Assembly: GCA_965657085.1 (NCBI GenBank) | Contig: CBFHND010000024.1 | Span: forward strand, 1-48,947 | Direction of reading: 5' to 3' | Source: CBFHND01 sp965657085 | Lineage (GTDB): Bacteria > Pseudomonadota > Alphaproteobacteria > Rhodobacterales > Rhodobacteraceae | DNA length: 48,947 nucleotides | Part shown: piece after piece, positions 23,277 through 32,000 of the stretch | Layout of the letters: each line of letters begins with the position of its first letter | Numbering within the stretch: position 1 is the stretch's first letter | Notes under the pieces: generated by a model | Seen by the model: the letters and a program-made list of their open reading frames with translations, nothing else | What the model was told of the DNA's origin: nothing | Databases searched by the model: none | Position numbers and translations under genes: made by a program

Positions 23277-23308
23277 ATATTCGAATATAAACCGTTCCGT
23301 TCAGTTTC
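23277..23308. promoter_or_regulatory. palindromes in the tetR-mbfA intergenic region
   Basis: ATATTCGAATAT (23277-23288) is a perfect 12-bp palindrome, immediately upstream of the tetR RBS. Next to it is AAAC, CGTTCCGTTCA, GTTT with paired ends and a repeated CGTTC. These are candidate autoregulatory TetR operators. Confidence 0.4.
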
Positions 23309-23364
23309 CACAGGGAAAAGCGCAAATGATCGCTCAGGCTTGCACAAACGTCACGGAAAACTAC

Positions 23365-23381
23365 ATTGGAATCATTCTAAA
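23365..23381 (+). promoter_or_regulatory. candidate Irr box (iron control element) of mbfA
   Basis: ATTGGAA-TCA-TTCTAAA, compared with the ICE consensus TTTAGAA-N3-TTCTAAA: the right half is perfect and the left half has two mismatches. It lies 14 bp before the mbfA ATG. In rhizobial relatives Irr represses mbfA under low iron through such a site; here the same control is inferred. Confidence 0.6.
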
Positions 23382-23394
23382 AAGGTGACGGCCG

Positions 23395-24369
23395 ATGCGA
23401 TTTTCACTGGCACGCAAACGTTTCGACGATCTGAGCGAACAGGAAATCCTGGCGCTGGCGATCTCGTCCGAAGAAGATGATGCACGCATATACCGAGGTT
23501 ACGCGGAATCCCTGCGGGCTGAATTTCCAGCCAGTGCCGCGATCTTCGACGGGATGGCCCGCGAAGAAGACCAGCACCGCCAACGGTTGATCGACCTGCA
23601 CAGCAAACGCTTTGGCGATGTGATCCCCCTGATCCGCCGGGAACATGTGTCGGGGTTCTATGCCCGCAAGCCCGTTTGGCTGATCGAAAACCTGAGCCTT
23701 GAGCGCATCCGGGCCGAAGCGGCCGTGATGGAGAAGGACGCAGAGCGCTTTTACCTGACAGCCGCGCGGCGCACATCCGATGCGGACACACGCAAGCTGC
23801 TGGGTGATCTCGCTGCGGCTGAGGCAGGCCATCAGGACACGGCACAGTCCCTGCAAGATGCGCATCTGACCGACGCAGCGAAGGAAGACGAGGACGCAAC
23901 CGCCAAGCGGCAATTCATCCTGACATGGGTGCAGCCGGGTCTTGCGGGCCTGATGGACGGCTCGGTCTCGACGCTCGCGCCGATCTTTGCCACCGCCTTT
24001 GCCACGCAGGACACCTGGACGACCTTCCTTGTGGGTCTGGCGGCGTCGGTGGGTGCGGGCATTTCCATGGGCTTTACCGAGGCGGCCTCGGATGACGGGG
24101 AACTGTCGGGGCGCGGATCGCCGATCAAACGTGGCTTTGCATCAGGCATCATGACAACCGTTGGCGGGTTGGGTCATGCCCTGCCTTATCTGATCCCCGA
24201 TTTCTGGACGGCGACCATCACCGCAATTGTCGTTGTGTTCATCGAACTGTGGGCCATCGCATGGATCCAGAACAAATACATGGACACGCCGTTCTTCCGC
24301 GCGGCCATGCAGGTGGTTCTGGGCGGGGCTCTTGTCTTTGCGGCGGGTGTGTTGATCGGGTCCGGCTAG
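23395..24369 (+). CDS. mbfA: membrane-bound ferritin MbfA (ferritin-like domain plus VIT1 transporter)
   Basis: 324 aa. The N-terminal ferritin-like domain (about 10-160) has Glu/His iron ligands: SSEEDDA at about 25, EEDQH (57-61), E113, and EAGH (143-146). The C-terminal VIT1/CCC1-type domain begins TWVQPGLAGLMDGSVSTLAP and has about five helices. It exports ferrous iron from the cytoplasm and protects against iron and peroxide stress. It carries a candidate Irr box and AAGG before the ATG, and is divergent from a TetR gene. Length and domain order agree with characterised MbfA proteins. Confidence 0.94.
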   Translation: MRFSLARKRFDDLSEQEILALAISSEEDDARIYRGYAESLRAEFPASAAIFDGMAREEDQHRQRLIDLHSKRFGDVIPLIRREHVSGFYARKPVWLIENLSLERIRAEAAVMEKDAERFYLTAARRTSDADTRKLLGDLAAAEAGHQDTAQSLQDAHLTDAAKEDEDATAKRQFILTWVQPGLAGLMDGSVSTLAPIFATAFATQDTWTTFLVGLAASVGAGISMGFTEAASDDGELSGRGSPIKRGFASGIMTTVGGLGHALPYLIPDFWTATITAIVVVFIELWAIAWIQNKYMDTPFFRAAMQVVLGGALVFAAGVLIGSG

Positions 24370-24408
24370 GCTTGCGCCTGCCTGCGCGCGCAGGCTATCC
24401 CTGCGTCA

Positions 24409-25338
24409 ATGTTGACGATATTTTTCAAGACGTTGCCCTTTTTCGCCCTGATCGGGTTGGGATACTGGGCCGGGCGCACGCGCTTTTTCAGCGAAGAGGC
24501 GACCGCCTACCTGACCAAGTTCGTCTTTTATTTCGCGCTGTCGGCCATGCTGTTCCGGTTTTCCGCCAACCTCAGCCTCGCAGAGGTGTGGGACATCCGG
24601 CTGGTGGCGGCCTATCTGTGGGGCACCGCGTTTGTCTACGGGATCGCCACCGCAGTTGGGTTTCTGCGTCGGCAAAGCGTGGAAACCACGGCGATCGAGG
24701 CGCAGTGCGCCGTCATTGGAAACACCGGGTTTCTGGGTGTGCCGATGCTGACACTCTTGCTGGGCGAGGCGGCGATTGGCCCCGTGGTGCTGGCGCTGGC
24801 CATTGATCTGATCGTGTTTTCGTCGCTGATCGTGATCCTGATCACCGGGTCGCGTGATGGAAAGATGAGCCTTGGGATTTTCCGAACCGTGGGCCTTGGC
24901 CTGATCAAGAACCCGATGATCGTGGCGATCTCTGCGGGCCTGTTGTGGTCGGGCTTTCAAATCCCGATCCCCGATCCGATGAACGACTTCCTGGCCATTC
25001 TGGGCGGTGCGGCCACCCCCGGCGCGCTCTTTGCCATCGGCGCCTCGCTGGCGACCAAATCCGCAGAACGTATCGAAGTCGCGGGCTGGCTCAGCTTTTG
25101 CAAACTGATACTGCATCCGGCCTTCGTGGCCTTTGCAGCGATCTACCTTTTCTCGGTCGATCCGTTTTCAACGGTGGTTATCATTTCGGTCGCGTCGCTG
25201 CCGGTGGCGGGCAATATCTTTATCCTTGCGCAACACTACGGCGTGGCCCCGCAACGCGTATCAGCGGCCATTCTGGTCTCTACCGCCCTGAGCATTGTCA
25301 CGGTCAGCGCCATCATCGCGTGGGTCACCGGCGCCTGA
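24409..25338 (+). CDS. AEC family transporter (auxin efflux carrier-like)
   Basis: 309-aa inner-membrane carrier with about ten helices in two inverted halves. The start MLTIFFKTLPFFALIGLGYWAGR, the conserved VIGNTGFLGVPMLTLLLG, and the crossover region PVAGNIFILAQHYGVAP are typical of bacterial AEC proteins. Substrate unknown; family members include malate and malonate carriers. It begins 39 bp after mbfA without a clear RBS. It could be co-transcribed with mbfA, but a functional link is not evident. Confidence 0.88.
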   Translation: MLTIFFKTLPFFALIGLGYWAGRTRFFSEEATAYLTKFVFYFALSAMLFRFSANLSLAEVWDIRLVAAYLWGTAFVYGIATAVGFLRRQSVETTAIEAQCAVIGNTGFLGVPMLTLLLGEAAIGPVVLALAIDLIVFSSLIVILITGSRDGKMSLGIFRTVGLGLIKNPMIVAISAGLLWSGFQIPIPDPMNDFLAILGGAATPGALFAIGASLATKSAERIEVAGWLSFCKLILHPAFVAFAAIYLFSVDPFSTVVIISVASLPVAGNIFILAQHYGVAPQRVSAAILVSTALSIVTVSAIIAWVTGA

Positions 25339-25408
25339 ACCCTTGGGGAACTTGCCCCACGGCCCATCAACCGCTAGCGATGGTGCGGTGATAGTGAAGG
25401 AGCACCCG

Positions 25409-26243
25409 ATGGAAACCCAATCCGAAAACGCATGCTTTGGCGGTACGCAAGGCGTCTACAGCCACGCCTCGGACGCATGCAGCTGTGATATGACCTTTGG
25501 CCTGTTCCTGCCCGAAGAGGCGAAGGCCGGCCCGGTGCCGGTGCTTTGGTACCTGTCGGGCCTGACCTGCACCCACGAAAACGCGATGGTGAAGGCCGGC
25601 GCACAAGGCTGGGCCGCGGAACATGGCATAGCGCTTGTCTTTCCCGACACACTCGCCGCGCGGCGATGATGTGGCCGATGATGACAACTATGACCTTGGC
25701 AAAGGGGCGGGGTTTTACGTCAACGCCACCGAAGACCCGTGGAAGCCCCATTACCGCATGTGGGACTATGTGACTGAAGAACTGCCAAAGCTGTTGGAGC
25801 GCAACTTTGATCTGGATATGGAACGGCAGGGCATTACGGGCCATTCCATGGGTGGGCATGGTGCGCTGACAATGGCGATGGGGCTGCCGGGGCGGTTCAG
25901 GTCCGTATCGGCCTTCGCGCCAATTTCGAACCCGACCGCCAGCGATTGGGGCCGCAAGCAACTGCGTGCCTATATGGGCGAAGATGAAACCACATGGGCC
26001 CCGCACGACGCCACATTGCTGATGGAGCATGCAGGCTTTGACGGCCCTATCCTGATTGACACAGGCACCAATGATCAATTCATCGACCTGCTGAAACCCG
26101 AGGCACTGGCACAGGCCATTGCGGCCCGTCGCCAGCAAGCCACCGTGCGTCTTCAGCCCGGCTATGACCATTCGTACTTCTTTGTGTCCACCTTCATGGA
26201 AGATCACGTGGCCTTTCACGCCGACGCGCTTTACGCCGAGTGA
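25409..26243 (+). pseudogene. fghA: S-formylglutathione hydrolase, interrupted by a one-base frameshift
   Basis: Esterase releasing formate from S-formylglutathione in glutathione-dependent formaldehyde oxidation. The first frame (from METQSENACFGG) reads through LWYLSGLTCTHENAMVKAGAQ to VFPDT and then stops at about 25669. The second frame picks up at SPRGDDVADDDNYDLGKGAG and continues with the nucleophile GHSMGGHGA and C-terminal DHSYFF to 26243. Removing one A near 25651 restores DTSPRGDD and a 277-residue protein, the normal length. AAGGAG precedes the ATG. Either a fresh mutation or a sequencing error; no other decay is seen. Confidence 0.9.
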
Positions 26244-26722
26244 TGAGCCTGTTCATCGACGCAGATGCCTGTCCGGTCAAAGCCGAAGCCGAGCGCGTGG
26301 CCACCCGTCACGGCGTTCGGATGTTCGTGGTCTCAAACGGTGGCCTGCGCCCGTCGCAGAATCCACTGGTGGAAACCGTGATTGTACCCGAAGGCCCGGA
26401 CATCGCGGACATGTGGATCGCGGACCGGGCCGGAGTCGGGGACGTGGTCGTGACAGGCGACATTCCCCTGGCCGCCAAATGCGTCGAAGCCGGTGCGCGG
26501 GTGCTGAAGCACAATGGCGAAGCGTTGACGCAGGCCAACATCGGCAACGTGCTGGCCACCCGCGACCTGATGGCCGATCTGCGCAGTGCAGACCCCTTCC
26601 GGCAAGGCGGCGGCAAAGGCTTTACAAAGGCCGACCGCTCCCGTTTTCTGGACGCATTGGAACGCGAGTTGCGCGCGGCCGCGCGGGCCAAACCCTTGGA
26701 CAACAGGCAGGACCAGACATGA
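26243..26722 (+). CDS. YaiI/YqxD (DUF188) family protein
   Basis: 159 aa. It has the DUF188 pattern: SLFIDADACPVKAEAERVA, MFVVSNGG, GPDIADMWIAD, GDVVVTGDIPLAAKCVEAGARVL and DPFRQGGGKGFTKADRSRFLDALE. This is a PIN/NYN-like fold with conserved acidic residues (DADACP, GDIPLA), suggestive of a nuclease, though activity is not established. The ATG shares one base with the fghA stop (TGATG) and the stop overlaps the HAD start, so it sits in a tightly coupled run. Confidence 0.92.
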   Translation: MSLFIDADACPVKAEAERVATRHGVRMFVVSNGGLRPSQNPLVETVIVPEGPDIADMWIADRAGVGDVVVTGDIPLAAKCVEAGARVLKHNGEALTQANIGNVLATRDLMADLRSADPFRQGGGKGFTKADRSRFLDALERELRAAARAKPLDNRQDQT

Positions 26723-27339
26723 CACCCAAGGCCGTCGTTTTTGACATTGGAAACGTTCTGATAGAATGGCAGCCAGAGCGGTTTTACGATGCGGTGATTG
26801 GGCCTGACCGCCGGGTTGCCATGTTCGATCAGGTCGATCTGCATGCCATGAACGACAAGGTCGATCTGGGCCACAACTTTACCGAAACGATCTATGCCAC
26901 CGCCGAAGACTACCCCGACTGGCGCGATGAAATCCGCATGTGGCACGACCGCTGGATCGAATTGGCAACACCCGTGATCGACCATTCGGTGCGTTTGATG
27001 AAGGCCTTGCAAGCCAAGGGCGTTCCGGTGTTCTCCCTGACCAACTTCGGCATCCAAAGCTATGATTATGCCGCGACGCACTATCCGTTTCTGCGTGACT
27101 TCGACCGTGATTTCATCTCGGGGCATATGGGCGTGATCAAACCTGATCCAACGATCTACCAGATGCTCGAAGAGGCTTCGGGCCTCTCTGGCGACGCCCT
27201 GATTTTTGCTGATGATCGCAGCGACAACATCACACAAGCCGCGAAGCACGGTTGGCGCACGCACCTGTTTGAGCACCCTCAAGGCTGGGCCGAACGTCTG
27301 GTGGCCGAAGGGCTGCTGAACACGGACGAAGCCGCATGA
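26719..27339 (+). CDS. HAD family hydrolase
   Basis: 206-aa cytoplasmic HAD-superfamily phosphatase. Motif I is VVFDIGNVLIEW, in which the nucleophile Asp is kept but the second Asp of DxD is replaced by Gly-Asn, as in several YihX-like and haloacid dehalogenase-type enzymes. Motif II is FSLTNF, the Lys motif GVIKPDPTIYQ, and motif IV FADDRSDN. The cap insertion is short and helical. ATGA overlaps at both ends couple it to the DUF188 and cyclodeaminase genes. Substrate unknown. Confidence 0.9.
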   Translation: MTPKAVVFDIGNVLIEWQPERFYDAVIGPDRRVAMFDQVDLHAMNDKVDLGHNFTETIYATAEDYPDWRDEIRMWHDRWIELATPVIDHSVRLMKALQAKGVPVFSLTNFGIQSYDYAATHYPFLRDFDRDFISGHMGVIKPDPTIYQMLEEASGLSGDALIFADDRSDNITQAAKHGWRTHLFEHPQGWAERLVAEGLLNTDEAA

Positions 27340-28256
27340 GCGATATCCCGTTCATTCCTTTCGACGCGGGCGAGGCTTTGCTGGATTGGATCGGCCTGAC
27401 CGATGCCTTGGCCGCAGGCCATGACCTGCCAAAGGCCGAAATTGGCGATACGTTTCTGTACCGCGATCCCGACACGCTGCTCAGCCGGGCCGCGTGGATT
27501 GATGGGATGGGCATTGCGGTGAAAACCGCCAGTGTCTTTCCCGGCAATCCCGCAAAGGGCACGCCCATGATCAACGGCGGCGTGAACCTCTATTCAGATG
27601 CCGATGGCACGCTCGAAGCGATTGTGGACTTCCACCTTGTGACCAAGTGGAAAACCGCGGGCGACAGCCTGTTGGCCGCCCGCAGGCTGGCCCGATCCGA
27701 CAGCCGCAACATCCTGATTGTCGGCGCGGGCACTGTTGGGCGCGCCTTGATCGATGCCTATGGCGCTGCGTTTCCGGGCGCATCGTTCACGGTCTGGAAC
27801 CGTACGTCGGACAACGCACACAAGATGGCCAGCGCAGTGCCGGGGCTAACAGTGGCCGAGGATCTGGAAACGGCAGTGCGCGCGGCGGATATCGTTACAA
27901 GCGCCACAATGGCGACCGAACCCCTGATCAAGGGCGCGTGGTTGCAACCGGGTCAGCACATCGACCTGATCGGCGCCTACCGCCCCGACATGCGCGAGGC
28001 CGATGACGCGGCGCTGCAAAAGGCACGGGTGTTCGTGGACAGCTATGACACCACGGTGGGCCACATCGGCGAGATCAAGATCCCGCTGGAAACCGGGGCA
28101 ATCGACCGGGCTGACCTGATTGCCGACTACTATGATCTGGCACAGTTCAAGCGACGCTCGGACGCTGACATCACCCTGTTCAAGAACGGCGGCGGCGCGC
28201 ATCTGGACCTGATGACAAGTCGCTATATCCTCGACCGCTGGCGCGCGGCGGGCTGA
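27336..28256 (+). CDS. ornithine cyclodeaminase / mu-crystallin family protein
   Basis: 306 aa. It has the NAD(P)-binding Rossmann segment NILIVGAGTVGRALIDAY, the substrate region AVKTASVFPGNPAKGTPMINGG with the usual Lys, DIVTSATMATEPLIKGAWLQPGQHIDLIGAY and a C-terminal ITLFKNGGGAHLDL. Members deaminate ornithine to proline or reduce imines; the exact substrate cannot be told. It is translationally coupled to the HAD gene (ATGA) and ends 2 bp from the convergent MFS stop. Confidence 0.92.
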   Translation: MSDIPFIPFDAGEALLDWIGLTDALAAGHDLPKAEIGDTFLYRDPDTLLSRAAWIDGMGIAVKTASVFPGNPAKGTPMINGGVNLYSDADGTLEAIVDFHLVTKWKTAGDSLLAARRLARSDSRNILIVGAGTVGRALIDAYGAAFPGASFTVWNRTSDNAHKMASAVPGLTVAEDLETAVRAADIVTSATMATEPLIKGAWLQPGQHIDLIGAYRPDMREADDAALQKARVFVDSYDTTVGHIGEIKIPLETGAIDRADLIADYYDLAQFKRRSDADITLFKNGGGAHLDLMTSRYILDRWRAAG

Positions 28257-28258
28257 AG

Positions 28259-29500
28259 TCAGGCTGTTGCCGCCGTGCCAAGTCGGCGTTCGCGGATCGG
28301 CAGGTGTACCACGGCACTGAACGCGCCCACGCCCACACCAATCCACCAGACCAACGTGTAATCTCCGGTCAGGTCATACATCCGCCCCCCCAGCCACACA
28401 CCCAGAAAGCTGCCCAACTGGTGGCTGAAAAAGACAATGCCATAGAGCGTGCCCATGTAGCGCAGCCCGTAAATGTGCGCCACGAGGCCCGAGGTCAAAG
28501 GTACAGTGGCCAGCCACAAAGCGCCCATTCCGACCGAGAACAGGATAACGGTCGCTGGCGTGATCGGAAACAGGATGAAGAGCGCGGCAAAGAGCGTGCG
28601 CCCGGTGTAGATGCCCGCGAGCAGGTACTTCTTTGAATACCTCTTGCCCGCCCAGCCCGCGGCCAGAGTGCCCGCGATATTGGCCAGCCCGATCAGCGAG
28701 ATTGCAACCGCGCCCAGCGCAGAGGTGGTTGTGATCCCGATGTTGTGCAGCACGCCCCCCGGCAGGATCGGACCACACATTTCGGTCACGAAGGCCGGGA
28801 AATGCGCCGTCACGAACGCCAGCTGATACCCGCAACTGAAAAAGCCCAGAAAGATCAGCGTGTAGGACGGGTCGCGAAAGGCTTTGATCAGGATCTGGCC
28901 CATGCTTTCCTCAAGCTCGGCCTTGGACGCAACTTGCGGCGCGCGCATCAACGGCAAAGTCAGGATCATCATCAAGATTGCACCGGCAAACCAGATGAAC
29001 ACCATTTGCCAGCTCATCAGCGTCAGCATCCATTCGGCCAAAGGCGCACCAAAGACCTGACCGGCACTGCCCGCCGCAGTGGCGATGGCCAAGGACATGG
29101 ACCGGTTGTCATCGCTTGACGCCCGCCCGACCACCGCAAGGATTACCCCGAACCCGGTGCCCGCCACGCCAAAGCCCACAAGCCATGCATAGGTCTGGTG
29201 TTCAATGGGCGTGGTGGAATTGGCCGTCAGAACCAGGCCAACGGCGTAAACCAGTGCCCCGATCACGATCGCCTTGCGGTCACCGATCTTTTCGGCAACC
29301 GCGCCGAACAACGGCTGACCGATGCCCCAGGCAAGGTTCTGAATGGCAATGGCCAGCGAAAATTCGGTACGCAGCCATCCAAATTCCTCCGCCACCGGGA
29401 TCTGGAAAACTCCGAAGGATGCGCGCACGGTAAAGCTGACCATGATGATGATGCACCCCACGATCAGAACCGGGGTGAATAACGGGGTACGGTCAGACAT
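28259..29500 (-). CDS. MFS transporter
   Basis: 413-aa inner-membrane carrier with about 12 helices, of the monocarboxylate/oxalate-formate type by overall look (SFGVFQIPVAEEFGWLRTEFSLAIA, GAVAEKIGDRKAIVIGA, GWAGKRYSKKYLLAGIY). Start at MSDRTPLFTPV (29500); the longer frame has no support. It is divergent from zapE. Substrate unknown. Confidence 0.9.
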   Translation of the reverse strand: MSDRTPLFTPVLIVGCIIIMVSFTVRASFGVFQIPVAEEFGWLRTEFSLAIAIQNLAWGIGQPLFGAVAEKIGDRKAIVIGALVYAVGLVLTANSTTPIEHQTYAWLVGFGVAGTGFGVILAVVGRASSDDNRSMSLAIATAAGSAGQVFGAPLAEWMLTLMSWQMVFIWFAGAILMMILTLPLMRAPQVASKAELEESMGQILIKAFRDPSYTLIFLGFFSCGYQLAFVTAHFPAFVTEMCGPILPGGVLHNIGITTTSALGAVAISLIGLANIAGTLAAGWAGKRYSKKYLLAGIYTGRTLFAALFILFPITPATVILFSVGMGALWLATVPLTSGLVAHIYGLRYMGTLYGIVFFSHQLGSFLGVWLGGRMYDLTGDYTLVWWIGVGVGAFSAVVHLPIRERRLGTAATA

Positions 29501-29645
29501 GCGGGGGAATCCTTGCGCTGCGTTCCGCGACCCTACGAAATCCTGACTGCAGGTCAAATCAGGGTTTCTGCCGCTCGGTTCACAAATCTTGTTGCTTGCC
29601 TGCACGGTTGCTTTTCAACCTGCGCTGCTCAAGGTAATCGAAGGT

Positions 29646-30704
29646 ATGACCGATCTTGCCAAGCTCTATTCCGACCTCACGACAAGCGGCGCGCTACAAT
29701 CCGATCCGGCGCAGGTCGCGGTGCTGCCGGAGTTTGAACGTATCCGCCAAGCGCTTGTGACGCCGAACAAGGGCGGATGGTTTCGCAAGGCGCCCGACGC
29801 GCCCAGGGGGCTGTACCTTTGGGGCGGAGTGGGGCGCGGCAAGTCGATGCTGATGGACTTTTTCGTATCTCATCTGGGGGACGTGCCTGCGCGCAGGGTG
29901 CATTTCCATGCGTTCATGCAGGAAATCCACGCCGCCTTGCACCTTGAGCGGCAGAACGGGGCCGAAGATGCAGTGGCCCCGGTTGCCGCGAAGGTTGCCA
30001 AGTCCGTGCGGCTTTTGGCCTTTGACGAGATGCAGATCACCGACATCACCGATGCAATGATTGTCGGGCGGCTGTTCGAGGCGCTGTTCGAGGCAAATGT
30101 GGTCGTGGTCACAACGTCGAACCGTGTGCCGGATGATCTTTACAAGGACGGCCTGAATCGCCAGCTTTTCCTGCCGTTCATCGACCTGATCAAGGACCGC
30201 ATGGTGGTGCATGAACTGGTCAGCCCGACAGATTATCGTCAGGACCGGCTGGCGGGAACGGATGTCTATTTCACGCCCGTCGGTCCCGAAGCGCGCATGG
30301 CCATGGACAGTGTCTGGGACGATCTGGCTGGTGGCCCGGGCGATCCGCTGGTCCTGCGGATCAAGGGGCGCGATGTGACCCTGCCGGCCTTTCGCAATGG
30401 CGTGGGACGCGCGCGTTTCTTCGATCTGTGTGGCAACCCGCTGGGACCCGCCGATTTCCTTGCCATTGCAGAGGCGGTGCGGGTTCTGCTGCTGGATGAT
30501 ATCCCATGTCTGTCGCGGTCGAATTTCAACGAGGCCAAACGTTTCGTGACGCTGATCGACGCGCTTTACGAGGCGCGTGTCAGGTTGATCTGCTCGGCGG
30601 CGGCTTCACCCGAGATGCTGTATATCGAGGGGGAAGGCACATTTGAGTTTGAGCGCACAGCCTCGCGCCTGCGCGAGATGCAGGCAGCGGACTGGGGCCG
30701 CTGA
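29646..30704 (+). CDS. zapE: cell division protein ZapE (AFG1-like ATPase)
   Basis: 352-aa AFG1-family P-loop ATPase. In bacteria ZapE acts on the FtsZ ring; in mitochondria the homologue handles respiratory proteins. Walker A GGVGRGKS at 60-67, Walker B LLAFDEMQ (Asp127, Glu128), TTSNRVPDDLYKDGLNRQLFLPFI with sensor and Arg-finger residues, and RFFDLCGNPLGPADFLAIA. The ATG at 29646 matches the family N-terminus; the frame opens earlier at 29589. Confidence 0.93.
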   Translation: MTDLAKLYSDLTTSGALQSDPAQVAVLPEFERIRQALVTPNKGGWFRKAPDAPRGLYLWGGVGRGKSMLMDFFVSHLGDVPARRVHFHAFMQEIHAALHLERQNGAEDAVAPVAAKVAKSVRLLAFDEMQITDITDAMIVGRLFEALFEANVVVVTTSNRVPDDLYKDGLNRQLFLPFIDLIKDRMVVHELVSPTDYRQDRLAGTDVYFTPVGPEARMAMDSVWDDLAGGPGDPLVLRIKGRDVTLPAFRNGVGRARFFDLCGNPLGPADFLAIAEAVRVLLLDDIPCLSRSNFNEAKRFVTLIDALYEARVRLICSAAASPEMLYIEGEGTFEFERTASRLREMQAADWGR

Positions 30705-30725
30705 ACAGACGAGCAGCACTAAACC

Positions 30726-32000
30726 CTAGCCGTTTTCGCGCAGAACCGCCCCGGCCAGATACAGCGATCCGCAGATCAGAACCCGCGCATCCGGCGTCTT
30801 GGCCACGATCTGTTCAAGAGCGCCCTGCACGCTGTCCGCTTCCACTGCCGTCAGCCCAACAGATCGCGCGGCATCGGCTGTTTCAGAAGCGGGCAGCGTG
30901 TTGGCCTCTCCGGGGATGGACACGGCGTAAAGCGTTTGGGCCTCAGCCGCGAGGGGCCGCAGGTATCCCGTCACATCCTTGGTGTTCAACATGCCGCAAA
31001 TCATGAAGGTGGGCCGATCAGGCAAGTTTGCCATCACCTTGCCCAGCGCGTCCCCTGCCGCAGCGTTGTGCCCCCCGTCCAACCAAAGCTCGGCTCTGGG
31101 GGCGGCATCAACCAACGGACCCTCACGCAACCGTTGCATGCGTGCAGGCCATTCCGCACGGGTGACGGCAGCCTCACATGCAGCCTCGTCCATCCCAAGC
31201 GCGCGCAGCACCGCCAGGGCCGCGCCTGCATTTTCCACCTGATGATCGCCGATCAGGTTCGGTCTGGGCAAATCGAGAAGGCCGGTTTCATCCTGAAATG
31301 CGATCCGTCCGTGATCCGGCCCCACATGCCAGTGTTGTCCGTAGGCCAGCAGAGGGGCGGCATTGCGTTCGGCAACGGCTTCGATGACGTCCATCGCTTC
31401 GGGATCTTGGGGGCCGACCACGCATGGCACACCATGCTTGATGATCCCCGCCTTTTCCCCGGCGATCTTGGTCAGGGTGTTGCCAAGAAACTGTTCGTGA
31501 TCGATCGACACGGGCGTGATGACCGTCATCGCCGGGCGTGCAATGACATTGGTGGCGTCGAGCCGCCCGCCAAGGCCCACTTCAAGCAACGTGTAATCCG
31601 CGGGGGTGCGCGCAAAGGCCAATATCCCCGCAACGGTCGTGATCTCGAAATAGGTGATCGGCGCGCCACCGTTGGCCTCGTAACATTCGTCCAGAACTGC
31701 GCTCAGCGCGTCTTCTGAAATCAGGTTGCCAGCCAGCCGAATGCGTTCGTGAAAGCGCGCCAGATGCGGCGATGTATAGGCATGCACCGTCTTGCCTGCA
31801 GCCTCCAGCCCCGCGCGGATCATCGCTTGGGTGGATCCCTTGCCATTGGTTCCTGCGATGTGGATGACGGGCGGCAGGTCATTCTGCGGATTGCCCAGCG
31901 CATCCAGCAACCGCCACACCCGATCCAGCGTCAGATCGATGATCTTGGGGTGCAAGGCCATCATCCGGTCGAGGATGATGTCAGAGCCGGCTTTTTTCAT
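30726..32000 (-). CDS. folC: folylpolyglutamate synthase / dihydrofolate synthase
   Basis: 424-aa bifunctional ligase adding glutamate to dihydropteroate and to folates. P-loop HIAGTNGKGST with Gly50-Thr57, then TSPHLARFHERIRL, YFEITTVAGILAF, EVGLGGRLDATNVI, SIDHEQFLGNTLTKIAGEKAGIIK and the C-terminal LWLDGGHNAAAG. The start overlaps the accD stop (ATGA on the minus strand), the usual alphaproteobacterial accD-folC pair. Confidence 0.97.
   Translation of the reverse strand: MKKAGSDIILDRMMALHPKIIDLTLDRVWRLLDALGNPQNDLPPVIHIAGTNGKGSTQAMIRAGLEAAGKTVHAYTSPHLARFHERIRLAGNLISEDALSAVLDECYEANGGAPITYFEITTVAGILAFARTPADYTLLEVGLGGRLDATNVIARPAMTVITPVSIDHEQFLGNTLTKIAGEKAGIIKHGVPCVVGPQDPEAMDVIEAVAERNAAPLLAYGQHWHVGPDHGRIAFQDETGLLDLPRPNLIGDHQVENAGAALAVLRALGMDEAACEAAVTRAEWPARMQRLREGPLVDAAPRAELWLDGGHNAAAGDALGKVMANLPDRPTFMICGMLNTKDVTGYLRPLAAEAQTLYAVSIPGEANTLPASETADAARSVGLTAVEADSVQGALEQIVAKTPDARVLICGSLYLAGAVLRENG

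Noticed and set aside
24370..24408. terminator between mbfA and the AEC gene
   Set aside because: GCCTGC/GCAGGC can pair, but there is no T-run and the loop is GC-rich; not convincing.
26119..26718. 200-codon in-frame extension of the HAD hydrolase
   Set aside because: It runs through fghA and the DUF188 gene in another frame. The HAD motif I starts right at the ATG 26719, which overlaps the DUF188 stop as ATGA.
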